In this document: one piece after another, positions 26,527 through 34,325 of the stretch | Position numbering within the stretch: the stretch's first letter is position 1 | Layout of the letters: each line of letters opens with the position of its first letter | DNA from: Geomonas limicola | GTDB taxonomy: Bacteria; Desulfobacterota; Desulfuromonadia; Geobacterales; Geobacteraceae | Length of the DNA stretch: 64,000 nucleotides | Reading direction: 5' to 3' | Assembly (NCBI RefSeq): GCF_014193675.1 | Contig: NZ_BLXZ01000002.1 | Span: 124,001 to 188,000, forward strand | The notes under the pieces: model-generated | What the model saw: only the letters and a program-made list of their open reading frames with translations | What the model was told of the DNA's origin: nothing | The model's database searches: none | Made by a program: the position numbers and the translations under genes

Positions 26527-28623
26527 TCAGGGGAGCTCCCCGGCGATTTTCAGACGCCAGGCGAGGTCGGCGAGCGACTCGGCGGCCAGTTTCCCCCAGG
26601 TGCCGCTGGGGTTCTTTTTGACGAGTTCGTCCCAGGTCCCCTTGGCCTCGCGGATCATCTTGAGCTGCAGGTAGATCTCCCCCATCTTGTAGCGCATCTG
26701 GTCGGCACTCTCGCCGCTGGCCACCTTGAGCCCCCCGCGGTAGGCGGCGAGCGCCTCCGGGTACTCCTTGAGGCTCGCGCACGCCCCTGCCAGGGTGAGG
26801 TAGCCGTCGGCCAAAAGCGGGCTCTTCTCGGGGGGGGCGGAGAGGAAGCGGGTGAGCGCCCTCTCGGCGCCCGGATGGTCCCCCGCGGCGGCGCACGCCT
26901 TGGCCAGGTAGTAGTTACTCTCCGAAAGCTGCGCCTGGCGCCCCTTCTGGTTCAGGAAGGAGAGCTCCGCGCTGACCCGTTTCAGGTCCCCCTGTTCGAA
27001 GGCGATGCGCCCCAAAAGCTCGTGCATGCGCTGGGTACGCGGGTCCTTGGGGAACCGGGTCAGGAACCCCTGGGCGCTCGACTGGGCCAGGGAAAGGTTC
27101 CCCAGGGCGAGGGCGTCCTCGACCAGGCGCGCCAGCATGAAGGGGGCGCTGCCGGCGGCCCAGCTGCGGTCCACCAGGTAGCCGAACAGGGTGAGCTCCT
27201 GGGCCAGCTGCCCGGCCTTGCGGCAGGCCTCGGCGACCCGGGGGGCGAACTCGGGGTCGGCCAGGCAGCGGGTCAGGTACTCCTTGTTCTCCAGGGCGAG
27301 CTGCACCAGGGCCTGGTCGCGGTGCCCGGCGTAGACCTCGCGGTACACCGGGAGCAAGAGCTCCTCGCGCATCTTCTTGACGATGGTGGAGAAGATGCCG
27401 CGCGGGTAGCGCCGCTGGTACTCGATCGAGGCGTCGAGCCCCGCCCGGGCCGGGCCGTAGAGCCCCTGCATCAGGGCGATCTTGAAGAGCGCCTCGTCGC
27501 GCAGGGTGAAGTCGCAGGGGGCGGCGTAGATCCGCTGGTACTTCTCCAGGAGTTCCTGGTAGCGGTCCCGGGAGATGCGGAACAGGTCGCGGTCCACGAG
27601 CTTCATGCGGGCCCGCTCGGCGGCGGGGGTGCCTGCGGCGTGGACCACCACCGAGCGGTAGATTTCCAGAGCGGCGCTCGTGTCGCCGTGGCGCGCGGTC
27701 AGGTCGGCCAGCCGGTTCATCAAGGGGCCGCTGTAGGCGGTGCCGGAAAAACGCTCGATGAGCCTTAAAAAGAGCGCCCGCCCCCCCTTGAAGTCGCCGT
27801 TTTTGGCCTTCAGGTCGGCGAGCGTCTGCAGCAGTTCCGGGGCCTGCTCGGGGTACTCGGGCCAGAGCGCCGCCGCGGCGTTGTAGGCCTTGAGCGCCTC
27901 GTCGTAGCGCTCCATCACGTAAAACGCCTGGGCGCTGCGGAACCCGGCCAGCGCCTTCAGCGCCGGGGCCTTGTTGGCGAAGTACCCGAAAAGCTCCAAG
28001 GCCTCGCTCCCCTGCTCCTTGTAGAGGGCCCCCTCGGCACGCTGGAACAGGTCCACCTCGTTGTCCGGGAGAAAGCGCTTCAGGGTCTTTATATCGGTGG
28101 GGACGAAGGGGAGCGCGGAGGGGGGGGCGGTGCCGAAGTCGCGCACGAACTGCTCGATGCCGGCGAGGATCGGCTCGCGTCCCGGGGCGATGTCGGCGCG
28201 GGGGGTGCGCTTCAGGGCCGGCCCCACGTCGAGGGAGAGCACGTTGGGGGTGATGAAATCGATGAGTTCCACCCCGGCGTTGGGCTGCCGGGTCGGCACG
28301 GTGACCTGGAGCCACCCCTCGCGCGAGGAACAGTAGATGCCGGAGACGTTGGCGTCGCCGTAGGAGCGCAGCTTCTTGAAGCTCGGGGCGTCGGCCTGGT
28401 GCACCTCGATGCGCACCCGGTTCACCCCGCGGTTCAGGGCGAAATCGGGCGGAGACTGGAAGACCAGGTTGATCCGGGTGTAGCCGTGGTGCGGCTGCAC
28501 CTTGATGCGTAACAGCCGGTTCTTCTCCTGGGCCCCCGCCAGCGCAGGGGTGGCGCAGATGGCGAGGGTGACGAGGAGCCAGAGCTGCCGGCGCCAGCGA
28601 AGTGTGCGGAAGGAAGCGGTCAT
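26527..28623 (-). CDS. Secreted TPR protein upstream of flgB
   Basis: A 698-residue protein with an N-terminal signal peptide (Arg-rich start, hydrophobic core, 'PALAGAQ' cleavage). Residues ~36-140 look like an AMIN-type or similar beta domain ('LLRIKVQPHHGYTRINLVFQ' begins it). From ~165 onward there are repeated helical hairpins of TPR type, many beginning 'A...Y' with 'G...A...' spacing (e.g. 'YPEALAAYRGGLKVASGE'). No enzyme motif. Its place next to flgB suggests a periplasmic flagellar accessory scaffold, which is inference. No ribosome site is visible before the ATG; see the promoter entry. Confidence 0.8.
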   Translation of the reverse strand: MTASFRTLRWRRQLWLLVTLAICATPALAGAQEKNRLLRIKVQPHHGYTRINLVFQSPPDFALNRGVNRVRIEVHQADAPSFKKLRSYGDANVSGIYCSSREGWLQVTVPTRQPNAGVELIDFITPNVLSLDVGPALKRTPRADIAPGREPILAGIEQFVRDFGTAPPSALPFVPTDIKTLKRFLPDNEVDLFQRAEGALYKEQGSEALELFGYFANKAPALKALAGFRSAQAFYVMERYDEALKAYNAAAALWPEYPEQAPELLQTLADLKAKNGDFKGGRALFLRLIERFSGTAYSGPLMNRLADLTARHGDTSAALEIYRSVVVHAAGTPAAERARMKLVDRDLFRISRDRYQELLEKYQRIYAAPCDFTLRDEALFKIALMQGLYGPARAGLDASIEYQRRYPRGIFSTIVKKMREELLLPVYREVYAGHRDQALVQLALENKEYLTRCLADPEFAPRVAEACRKAGQLAQELTLFGYLVDRSWAAGSAPFMLARLVEDALALGNLSLAQSSAQGFLTRFPKDPRTQRMHELLGRIAFEQGDLKRVSAELSFLNQKGRQAQLSESNYYLAKACAAAGDHPGAERALTRFLSAPPEKSPLLADGYLTLAGACASLKEYPEALAAYRGGLKVASGESADQMRYKMGEIYLQLKMIREAKGTWDELVKKNPSGTWGKLAAESLADLAWRLKIAGELP

Positions 28624-28635
28624 GAGGGGTGGTTA

Positions 28636-28652
28636 GGCAAAAGGCGTGCCCA
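28636..28652 (-). promoter_or_regulatory. Possible sigma-54 promoter of the TPR gene
   Basis: Minus strand reads TGGGCACGCCTTTTGCC: GGCAC-N5-TTGC, correct core and spacing. Predicted start ~28626, only a few bases before the ATG at 28623, which would make a nearly leaderless mRNA. This weakens the call. Confidence 0.42.
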
Positions 28653-28719
28653 ACCCTTGAACAGCGTCTGGCGCCCCGTCGCGGCCCTGTCTCAGCGCTT
28701 TTCGGGGGCAAAGAGGCGC

Positions 28720-28792
28720 TTTGGGCCGGGTCCCCGACGGACCGGGCCCCCGCCCAGTCAAAAAAGCGTGCGCTACGAGATGTTTTTTTGAC
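28720..28792. terminator. Hairpins after the chemotaxis cluster
   Basis: Two inverted repeats downstream of the CheC-like gene (stop 28907, minus strand): a GC-rich stem GGGCCGGGTCC / GGACCGGGCCC (~28723-28750) and GTCAAAAAA / TTTTTTGAC (28757-28792) around an AGCG-TG-CGCT palindrome. The second could act as a terminator or a binding site. Confidence 0.45.
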
Positions 28793-28906
28793 GGCCGGCG
28801 CAAGAGCGCCGCTCGGCGTCGCTGCGGTGTGTAGGCGCGGCGGCATGCTGGGGAAAAAGGGAGAGACGGGCGGGGGGAGCACTGCGGGGCGGCCGGGGTA
28901 GCCGCC

Positions 28907-29938
28907 CTAACTTGCCTTCAGGAACTGCTCGACCTTGGTGTTGAGCTCCTCGTGGTCCAGCGGGGGCATCAGGATCCCCTTGACGCCGGCCTTGAGCGCC
29001 TTCAATACCGCGTTGCGGGTCCACTGCGGCGCCATGAGGAGCACCACACCCCCCGAGCGCCCCACCAGGGGGACCACCCGGTTGCAGATGGAGAGGTCGC
29101 GGTCGGCGGTGTTTTTCAGGGACACCAGGGCGAGCTTTACGTCCCCCTGGGCTAAAAGCCCGTGCAGGTCCGCGTTGAGCGGGGCGTCGATCAGGTTGAC
29201 CCCGTTCGGGTTCAGCTCGGCGACCAGCGAGTGGCGCCCCTCGTCGTCTCCCAGGACCAGGATGGCGGGGAGCTGGTGCGTTTCCTGGACCGGCGCGGCA
29301 TCCTCGGCGGCGGAGCCGGCTGACTCGGCGGCGGCAGCTTCCTCCGCGGAAGGCTCGGGCTGCGGGTCGAAGAGGTTGGCGAGCTCGGGTGGGACCATGA
29401 TGTCCAGCCGGTTCATCTCGTGACCCTGGACCTCCAGCGGCGCGCGGTACATGAGGTAGGGGGCGTCGGGAAGCGGCAGCTCGTCGGTCAGTTCGTCCAT
29501 CCCCGGCACGTGCTTCACCGGGACCAGGAGCTTTAGGTGCACCTTGTCGGGGAGCATCGGCTGGAAGATCGAGTTGAAGGAGCCGATGATCTGGTTGGCG
29601 ATCTCGCCGAAGGCGTCGACGTCGTCGGGTTCCTGGATGCAGAGCCGGCGTTTCTCGGCGACGCGCGGTCCCGGGATGCCGAGCAGGATGGAGCTCATCA
29701 CGATGGCGTCGGACAGGGCGAAGACCAGGTAGAAGCGCCCGGGGTAGGCCTCGCGCGATTCCACCCCTACCACGTAGACCGGGTTCGCGTCGTCGTCGCC
29801 GAAGTAGGACCTGCGGTCGGTGTTGAGCATGTCCGACGCCCCCACCGTGAGGCTCTGCCCCAGGAGCATCGAGCTCTCTTCGCCCGCCTGCTTCATGGCG
29901 GCGTCCAACATCGCTTGTAGCTTTTCAAATGCCGGCAT
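28907..29938 (-). CDS. CheC/CheX-like protein fused to a degenerate receiver domain
   Basis: A 343-residue protein. Residues ~1-190 hold a CheC/CheX/FliY-type region, with the helix motif 'FGEIANQIIGSFNS' around residue 112 that in CheC/CheX carries the E-x2-N phosphatase residues. An acidic Ala/Glu linker (~200-235) follows. The C-terminal ~115 residues have a CheY-like alternation ('PAILVLGDDEGRHSLVA' ... 'GVVLLMAPQ' ... 'ALKAGVKGILMPP'), but the phospho-acceptor Asp and the signature Lys-Pro are missing, so it cannot be a normal receiver. It starts 9 bp after cheX and likely adjusts CheY signalling. Confidence 0.78.
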   Translation of the reverse strand: MPAFEKLQAMLDAAMKQAGEESSMLLGQSLTVGASDMLNTDRRSYFGDDDANPVYVVGVESREAYPGRFYLVFALSDAIVMSSILLGIPGPRVAEKRRLCIQEPDDVDAFGEIANQIIGSFNSIFQPMLPDKVHLKLLVPVKHVPGMDELTDELPLPDAPYLMYRAPLEVQGHEMNRLDIMVPPELANLFDPQPEPSAEEAAAAESAGSAAEDAAPVQETHQLPAILVLGDDEGRHSLVAELNPNGVNLIDAPLNADLHGLLAQGDVKLALVSLKNTADRDLSICNRVVPLVGRSGGVVLLMAPQWTRNAVLKALKAGVKGILMPPLDHEELNTKVEQFLKAS

Positions 29939-29947
29939 GGGTACCTT

Positions 29948-30457
29948 CTAGTTTTCCTTGTGCAGCTTGAGCCCGACCAGGAAACGCTCCGCCTCGTGGA
30001 TAAAGGGGATGATCACGCAGTCACTGTCCGACATCGAATTCACGGTGTAATCCTCCCCGGCGATCACGGTCGGGATGGAGAGGTTGATGTCCAGCCCCCC
30101 CTTGGAGAGGATCTGCTTCACGTACCCCCCGAGCATGTTGGCGATCTCGCCCAGGGCGTCGTTCACATCGTCGTCCACCTCGTCCACCTCGAGGCCGAGC
30201 ATGTTCGAGGTGACCTTGAGGGCCAGGGTCTTGGGACAGTGAATCGAGAGGATCCCCGTGTAGGTGCCGGCCAGCCCCACCATCCCGGTAACCGAGCAGT
30301 GAAAGGTGGTGACCGGCTCCTTGAGCGGGTAGGAGTCTTCCAGGGGCATCATCACCATGGTGTCGAACACCTCCTTGGTGGCGTCGATGACGTAGCTGGC
30401 CAGAGTCTCCTCGGTCAGCTGCGTCGCCTGGGCGATCTCCTGGTTCAGGGCCATCAT
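29948..30457 (-). CDS. cheX: CheY-P phosphatase CheX
   Basis: A 169-residue CheX-like protein. The key helix reads 'DVNDALGEIANMLGGYVKQIL', with the E and N of the E-x2-N phosphatase motif. The fold signature 'SIPTVIAGEDYT' and C-terminal 'VGLKL' also fit. It probably dephosphorylates CheY encoded by the gene it overlaps (ATGA). Starts ATGATG; a GGGGAG site lies upstream of the first ATG. Confidence 0.88.
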   Translation of the reverse strand: MMALNQEIAQATQLTEETLASYVIDATKEVFDTMVMMPLEDSYPLKEPVTTFHCSVTGMVGLAGTYTGILSIHCPKTLALKVTSNMLGLEVDEVDDDVNDALGEIANMLGGYVKQILSKGGLDINLSIPTVIAGEDYTVNSMSDSDCVIIPFIHEAERFLVGLKLHKEN

Positions 30458-30816
30458 AAGAGGCTCCCCAGCTTCTCGTTCAGCTGGTCCGGGGTAAACG
30501 GCTTCTTGATGCTGTCGTTCGCGCCGTTGTTCATGGCCTCCTTGAGGATGTCCTCGCCCCCCTCGGTGGTGATCATGACGATCGGGACGGTGACCCCTTT
30601 GGCGCGCACGCACTTGATGAACTCCAGGCCGTCCATGTTGGGCATGTTGATGTCCGACAGGATGAGGCTGATGCTCTTGCCTTCCATGGTACTGAGCCCC
30701 TCGATGCCGTCGCCGGCCTCGTAGATGTCGTCCACCGGCAGGCCGGCCTGGCGCAGGCTGCGGGAGATGATCTTTCTCATCGTCGAAGAATCGTCCACGA
30801 TCAGTACGTTGCCCAT
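30454..30816 (-). CDS. cheY: Chemotaxis response regulator CheY
   Basis: A 120-residue single-domain receiver. All active-site residues are present: Asp8-Asp9, phospho-acceptor Asp55 ('LILSDINMP'), Thr83 ('IVMITTEG') and Lys105 ('SIKKPF'). It binds FliM when phosphorylated. AAGGAGGAG precedes the ATG. First gene of cheY-cheX-cheC-like, just upstream of the flagellar operons. Confidence 0.93.
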   Translation of the reverse strand: MGNVLIVDDSSTMRKIISRSLRQAGLPVDDIYEAGDGIEGLSTMEGKSISLILSDINMPNMDGLEFIKCVRAKGVTVPIVMITTEGGEDILKEAMNNGANDSIKKPFTPDQLNEKLGSLL

Positions 30817-30879
30817 GTTGTTGCTCCTCCTTGGTATGTGTTGGTAACTGGTTGTCTATGCGCCGACGGCGTTTTTTCA

Positions 30880-30926
30880 AAACTCCCGGGGCAGCGCTGC
30901 GCGCGGGCGGCTGCCCCAGCCGGGTC
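30880..30926 (-). terminator. Probable terminator after the PAS histidine kinase
   Basis: A strong stem GGGGCAGC / GCTGCCCC (extended by CCGG bases) is followed on the minus strand by a T-rich GAGTTTTG stretch. It lies 50-100 bp after the kinase stop and before cheY. Confidence 0.55.
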
Positions 30927-30978
30927 TGTCGTACGACTCACCGGGCCTCTTCGGCTCCGGGGAGTAAAACTTTAGTCA

Positions 30979-32010
30979 TCAGTGGTGCGTAGCGCCGTCC
31001 AGCGGGAGGAAGACCGAGAAGCGGCTCCCCTTGCCCACCGTGCTCTCCACGTTGATGCTCCCGCCGTGGGCCTCCACGATCGCCTTGCTGATGGTGAGCC
31101 CCAGGCCGGTCCCCTTGAAGCCCTGGGCCACGCTGGAGCGGAAGTACTTGTTGAAGATGCGCGGCAGCTCGTCCGAGGGGATCCCGATGCCGGAGTCGCT
31201 CACCTCGACCAGGAGTGCCCCGTCCCTGAGCGCGGTCGTGAGGTGGATATTGCCGCGCCGCGGCGTGAACTTGACCGCGTTGCCGATGAGATTTGCAAAT
31301 ACCCGGCCTATCTGCTTGCCGTCCAGCTCGATCCAGGGGATATCCGGGTCGATCTCCTTGGAGAAGTGCGAGCCGTGCACCACCGCCTCGCGCTCGCCGT
31401 CGGTGCAGCAGCTCTCCAGCAGCGACCTCACGTTGCAGGGGTGCCGGTCGATCTGCAAGAGCCCCACCTCCAGGCGGTAGGCGTCCAGGACGTCCTCGAT
31501 CATGGAGAGCATCTTCAGGGCGCTCTTGTCCATCTCGGTGATGAACAGGTTCAGCGCGGGGTCGATCTTCTCCCCGACTTCCCCCAAAAGCGCCTGGACG
31601 TACCCCATGATCACGGTGAGCGGGGATTTCAGGTCGTGGGTCATCATCGCCACGAACTCCTCGCGCTGGCAGCGTTCGCGTTTTTCGCTGGTGATGTCGC
31701 GCAGCTCGAAGATCTCGCCGCGGTACTCCCCGGACTCGAAGATGGGGGCCGCGCGAACCAGGATCACCGTCCCCTCGATGCTCACCTCCACCGGATGGTC
31801 GTGGCACTCCTCGCTGAGCACCCGGTAGATGTGGGTGCGCAAGGGGAGCATGTCGAGGCGCTTGCCGAGGAATTCCCCCGGCGCCACCTTGAGGATCTGC
31901 TCGGCCCGCCGGTTCAGGTAGGCCAGGGTCCCCGCGGCATCCAGGTGTACCACTCCCGACTCGATCTGTTCCAGGAGCATCTGCGCTCTCTGGTCTGCGT
32001 CCGCGTGCAT
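30979..32010 (-). CDS. PAS-domain sensor histidine kinase
   Basis: A 343-residue soluble kinase: PAS domain (~8-110, 'MLLEQIESGVVHLDAAGTLAYLN' in part), HisKA with phospho-acceptor His125 in 'MMTHDLKSPLTVIMGY', then HATPase_c with N box 'GRVFANLIGNAVKFTP', G1 'VSDSGIGIP', F box 'IFNKYF' and G2 'GTGLGLTISKAIVEAHGG' (in part). No transmembrane helix, so it senses an intracellular signal. No partner regulator is adjacent, other than CheY 160 bp downstream. A sigma-28-like motif lies upstream. Confidence 0.92.
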   Translation of the reverse strand: MHADADQRAQMLLEQIESGVVHLDAAGTLAYLNRRAEQILKVAPGEFLGKRLDMLPLRTHIYRVLSEECHDHPVEVSIEGTVILVRAAPIFESGEYRGEIFELRDITSEKRERCQREEFVAMMTHDLKSPLTVIMGYVQALLGEVGEKIDPALNLFITEMDKSALKMLSMIEDVLDAYRLEVGLLQIDRHPCNVRSLLESCCTDGEREAVVHGSHFSKEIDPDIPWIELDGKQIGRVFANLIGNAVKFTPRRGNIHLTTALRDGALLVEVSDSGIGIPSDELPRIFNKYFRSSVAQGFKGTGLGLTISKAIVEAHGGSINVESTVGKGSRFSVFLPLDGATHH

Positions 32011-32052
32011 TGCTCCCTCCCTGAAGCCGACGTGCTGCGTGTGCTGGTTACC

Positions 32053-32079
32053 TTATCGGAACCGGCGGGACGAGCTTGA
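32053..32079 (-). promoter_or_regulatory. Possible sigma-28 promoter of the PAS kinase
   Basis: Minus strand: TCAAGCTC-N11-TCCGATAA, against consensus TAAAGTTT-N11-GCCGATAA; spacing exact, 12 of 16 bases match. Lies ~45 bp before the ATG. Confidence 0.42.
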
Positions 32080-32186
32080 GGGTCGTAACGCGTTTTTTAG
32101 CGAATACGTGACATTTTTTTCATGGAAGGTTTGGGCGTGGGAGGAAAGGGGTAGGAAGGGTGCCGTCAAGCCGGATGCTGGAGCGC

Positions 32187-32256
32187 GCCCCCCTCCCTTG
32201 ACGGGAGGGGAGAGGGGGCGGGTGAAGCTGCCGGCCGCGATAAGGTGGCCGGTTAC
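32187..32256. repeat. Dispersed intergenic hairpin repeat (copy A)
   Basis: A CTCCCTTGACGGGAGGG hairpin followed by a GGGGGCGGGTGAAGCTGCC tract and a GCCGGCC...GGCCGGT stem. The same order of elements occurs at 59394-59470. It reaches the 3' end of the rhodanese gene. Confidence 0.65.
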
Positions 32257-32645
32257 TTCTCGATGGGGTAGCCGTTGCGGTACCAGCCGACCAGGCCGTC
32301 CGAGATCTGGTAGACCTCGCGGTAGCCGCGCGAAACCAGGAGGTTCGCCGCCGAACTGGAGCGGGCACCGACCGAGCAGTACACCAGCAGCGGGCGGTCG
32401 CGCGGCAGCTCCTTGAGCCGCTGGGGGAGTTCGGAAAGCGGGATCAGCTTCGCCCCGCGCAGCCGGGCCATGCGGAACTCCTCCGGGGTCCGCACGTCGA
32501 CGAGCAGCACCTTCTTGTCGCGGGCCAAAAGCTCCTTGGCCTGGGTAGAACTGATGTTTCTTGCCTCTGCGGCAAAGCCGCTCACCGTCACCAGCACGAG
32601 CAACGCCAGTACCAGTACGGTTTTCAGACCATGTGCCAATTTCAT
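32253..32645 (-). CDS. Periplasmic rhodanese-like sulfurtransferase
   Basis: A 130-residue single rhodanese domain behind a signal peptide (residues 1-26, 'SGFAAEA'). The catalytic loop is 'YCSVGARS' with Cys90; 'LLVDVRTPEEFRMARLRGAKLIPL' (in part) is the usual N-terminal motif. It would move sulfane sulfur in the periplasm. A GAGGAG site precedes the ATG. It follows an MBL-fold gene with a 5-bp gap. Confidence 0.92.
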   Translation of the reverse strand: MKLAHGLKTVLVLALLVLVTVSGFAAEARNISSTQAKELLARDKKVLLVDVRTPEEFRMARLRGAKLIPLSELPQRLKELPRDRPLLVYCSVGARSSSAANLLVSRGYREVYQISDGLVGWYRNGYPIEK

Positions 32646-32650
32646 GACAT

Positions 32651-33481
32651 CTACTCCTCGAATTCCAGGGTATAGCCGACGTGAGCGGGGCGGAACCCCG
32701 GGAACTCACGTGCCAGGCGGGCCGAAGCGGCAAAACCGGTGCAGTGCCCGGCGCAGAGCTTCTTAAGGCCGTACTTCTTCAGGGTGCGGATGGTCCCCTC
32801 CAGCTGGGACTCCGCGCAAAAGGCCAGGTGACAGCCGCCGACGATCCCGTAGACCTCGGAGACCCCGGTCTTTTTACGTGCCCACTCAACCGTGTTCACC
32901 ACGCCGGCGTGGCAGCAGCCCAGCAGGAGCAAGAGTCCCTTGGCGGTGACGATGACCAGGGACTGGTCGTCGGGGACCTGGTCCGGGAAGCACCCCGCGG
33001 TGTCGCAGAAGAGCCCCGCATCGCCGCGCTCGAAGTCGGTGGAGCGGGGGACCTCGCCGGTCAGGAAGATCCCCGGTGCCACCGGGCGGAAGCTCTCCGC
33101 GTAGTGGAAACTCGCCCCCAGCCCGGCCAGGAACTCCTCGCTGTAGGGAACGCCGACCGAGCGAGCGCTCCCCTCGCGAACGGCGTAGCGCCGGGTGAAG
33201 ATGCCGGGGTGGGCCTGCACCTTTTTGGGGCCGCAGCTCTGCAACAGCGGCCAGAGCCCGCCGGCGTGGTCGTGGTGCCCGTGGGAGAGGATCACCTGCC
33301 CCACCTCCCTCAGGTCCAGGTTCATGCGCTGGGCGTTGTGCAAGAGCGTCTGCCCCGCCCCGGTGTCGAAGAGGATCGACTCGCCGTCCTTCTCGACCAG
33401 CGCCGCGAAGCCGTGCTCCCCCAGGGTCCCCGAGAGCGGTCCCGCCGTGTTGTCGCAGAGGATCCTGATCCGACCGTTCAC
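32651..33481 (-). CDS. MBL-fold metallo-hydrolase
   Basis: A 276-residue metallo-beta-lactamase fold protein with metal motif HGHHDHAGG (His67, His69, Asp71, His72) and later metal ligands around 'GCCHAG'. It resembles the branch annotated near 7,8-dihydropterin-6-methyl-4-(beta-D-ribofuranosyl)-aminobenzene-5'-phosphate synthase. Substrate not determinable. Start: the GTG at 33481 overlaps the stop of the DUF2892 gene (GTGA); the frame upstream of it is not conserved. Confidence 0.85.
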   Translation of the reverse strand: MNGRIRILCDNTAGPLSGTLGEHGFAALVEKDGESILFDTGAGQTLLHNAQRMNLDLREVGQVILSHGHHDHAGGLWPLLQSCGPKKVQAHPGIFTRRYAVREGSARSVGVPYSEEFLAGLGASFHYAESFRPVAPGIFLTGEVPRSTDFERGDAGLFCDTAGCFPDQVPDDQSLVIVTAKGLLLLLGCCHAGVVNTVEWARKKTGVSEVYGIVGGCHLAFCAESQLEGTIRTLKKYGLKKLCAGHCTGFAASARLAREFPGFRPAHVGYTLEFEE

Positions 33482-33690
33482 TTGCAGCAGCCCTGCTGCG
33501 GCTGCTTGGGCACCCCGAGCTTCTCCAGGATGGTCATCATCGGGCACCAGTTGGTGAAGCCCGACTGCAGGAGGTTCGCCCCGATGAAGGCGGTGAACCA
33601 GAGCCAGCGGGGATCAACGTAGTGGGCGAGGGCCAGGGAAATGAGCGTGAAACTTCCTGCGATCAGGCGCAGCCATCTGTCGACGTACAT
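33478..33690 (-). CDS. DUF2892 (YgaP-type) inner membrane protein
   Basis: A 70-residue membrane protein with two hydrophobic helices (~7-23, ~29-46), the motif 'DRWLRLIAG', and 'TNWCPMMTILEKLG' near the end, matching DUF2892. A Cys pair closes it ('GCCK'). In YgaP this module is fused to a rhodanese; here the rhodanese is a separate gene two positions downstream. AGG site before ATG. Confidence 0.88.
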   Translation of the reverse strand: MYVDRWLRLIAGSFTLISLALAHYVDPRWLWFTAFIGANLLQSGFTNWCPMMTILEKLGVPKQPQQGCCK

Positions 33691-33707
33691 GGATTACCTC
33701 CCTTTTG

Positions 33708-34154
33708 CTACTTGGGCTCGAAGCCCTGGGCCAGCAGCAGTTCTGCCACCTTGCCTGCCGTGGTGGCGGTCAGGTTGACGCACCCTTTCTTGCCGTGCAC
33801 CGTGAGGGTCTTGCAGCAGGTGGCGCCGTAGTTGTCCTTGAACCAGCCGTGCAGTTCGCGGGTCAGCGTGGCCGCGGTCTTCTTGTCGCCGGCCAGTACC
33901 AGGCCCAGGGCCATGGTCCCCCCCGAGACCGCCCCGCAGATGCAGCCGGCGCCCGAGCCGCCGCCAAAGCCTGCCGCCATCTGTACCACCTCTTCGGGGA
34001 GCTGCGGTGCGAAGGTCGCACGGACCGAGGCCAACACGGCCTCGGCGCAGTGCAGCTTGCCGGAGCGGTAGAAACCTTCCGCCTGGTCGGCCACCTGCGA
34101 GGCGACATCCGCCGCCAATTCTTTTTCAAGCGTCTCTTTTTTCATCCAGAACAT
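33708..34154 (-). CDS. C_GCAxxG_C_C family protein
   Basis: A 148-residue protein with the family's spaced cysteines: Cys36 ('HCAEAV'), Cys71 and Cys73 ('GAGCICGAVSGG'), Cys113-Cys114 ('ATCCKTL') and Cys125 ('GCVNLTA'). The family is thought to bind a metal or redox group, but its role is not known. Starts with ATG behind GGAGG. It sits beside the rhodanese/DUF2892 group, suggesting a redox or sulfur role, which is inference. Confidence 0.85.
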   Translation of the reverse strand: MFWMKKETLEKELAADVASQVADQAEGFYRSGKLHCAEAVLASVRATFAPQLPEEVVQMAAGFGGGSGAGCICGAVSGGTMALGLVLAGDKKTAATLTRELHGWFKDNYGATCCKTLTVHGKKGCVNLTATTAGKVAELLLAQGFEPK

Positions 34155-34325
34155 CCAGCCTCCGTAGTTTTCTGTAGCAACGGTTCAACGGTGCTGCGTC
34201 ACCCTGTCTGCGGGTCCAAGCGGTAGAGGGTAGCAGAATGGTCCCCGCAACCCAATGAAAATCCTCCCGGAGGGGGCCGGCAGCTCGTAGCCCGGTATGC
34301 GGGAGCCAACGCTCCTCCCGCCGGT

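Noticed and set aside
26915..28882. 655-codon minus-strand ORF overlapping the TPR gene
   Set aside because: Shifted frame of the TPR gene, Arg/Pro/Gly-rich; the TPR frame has a signal peptide and regular repeats.
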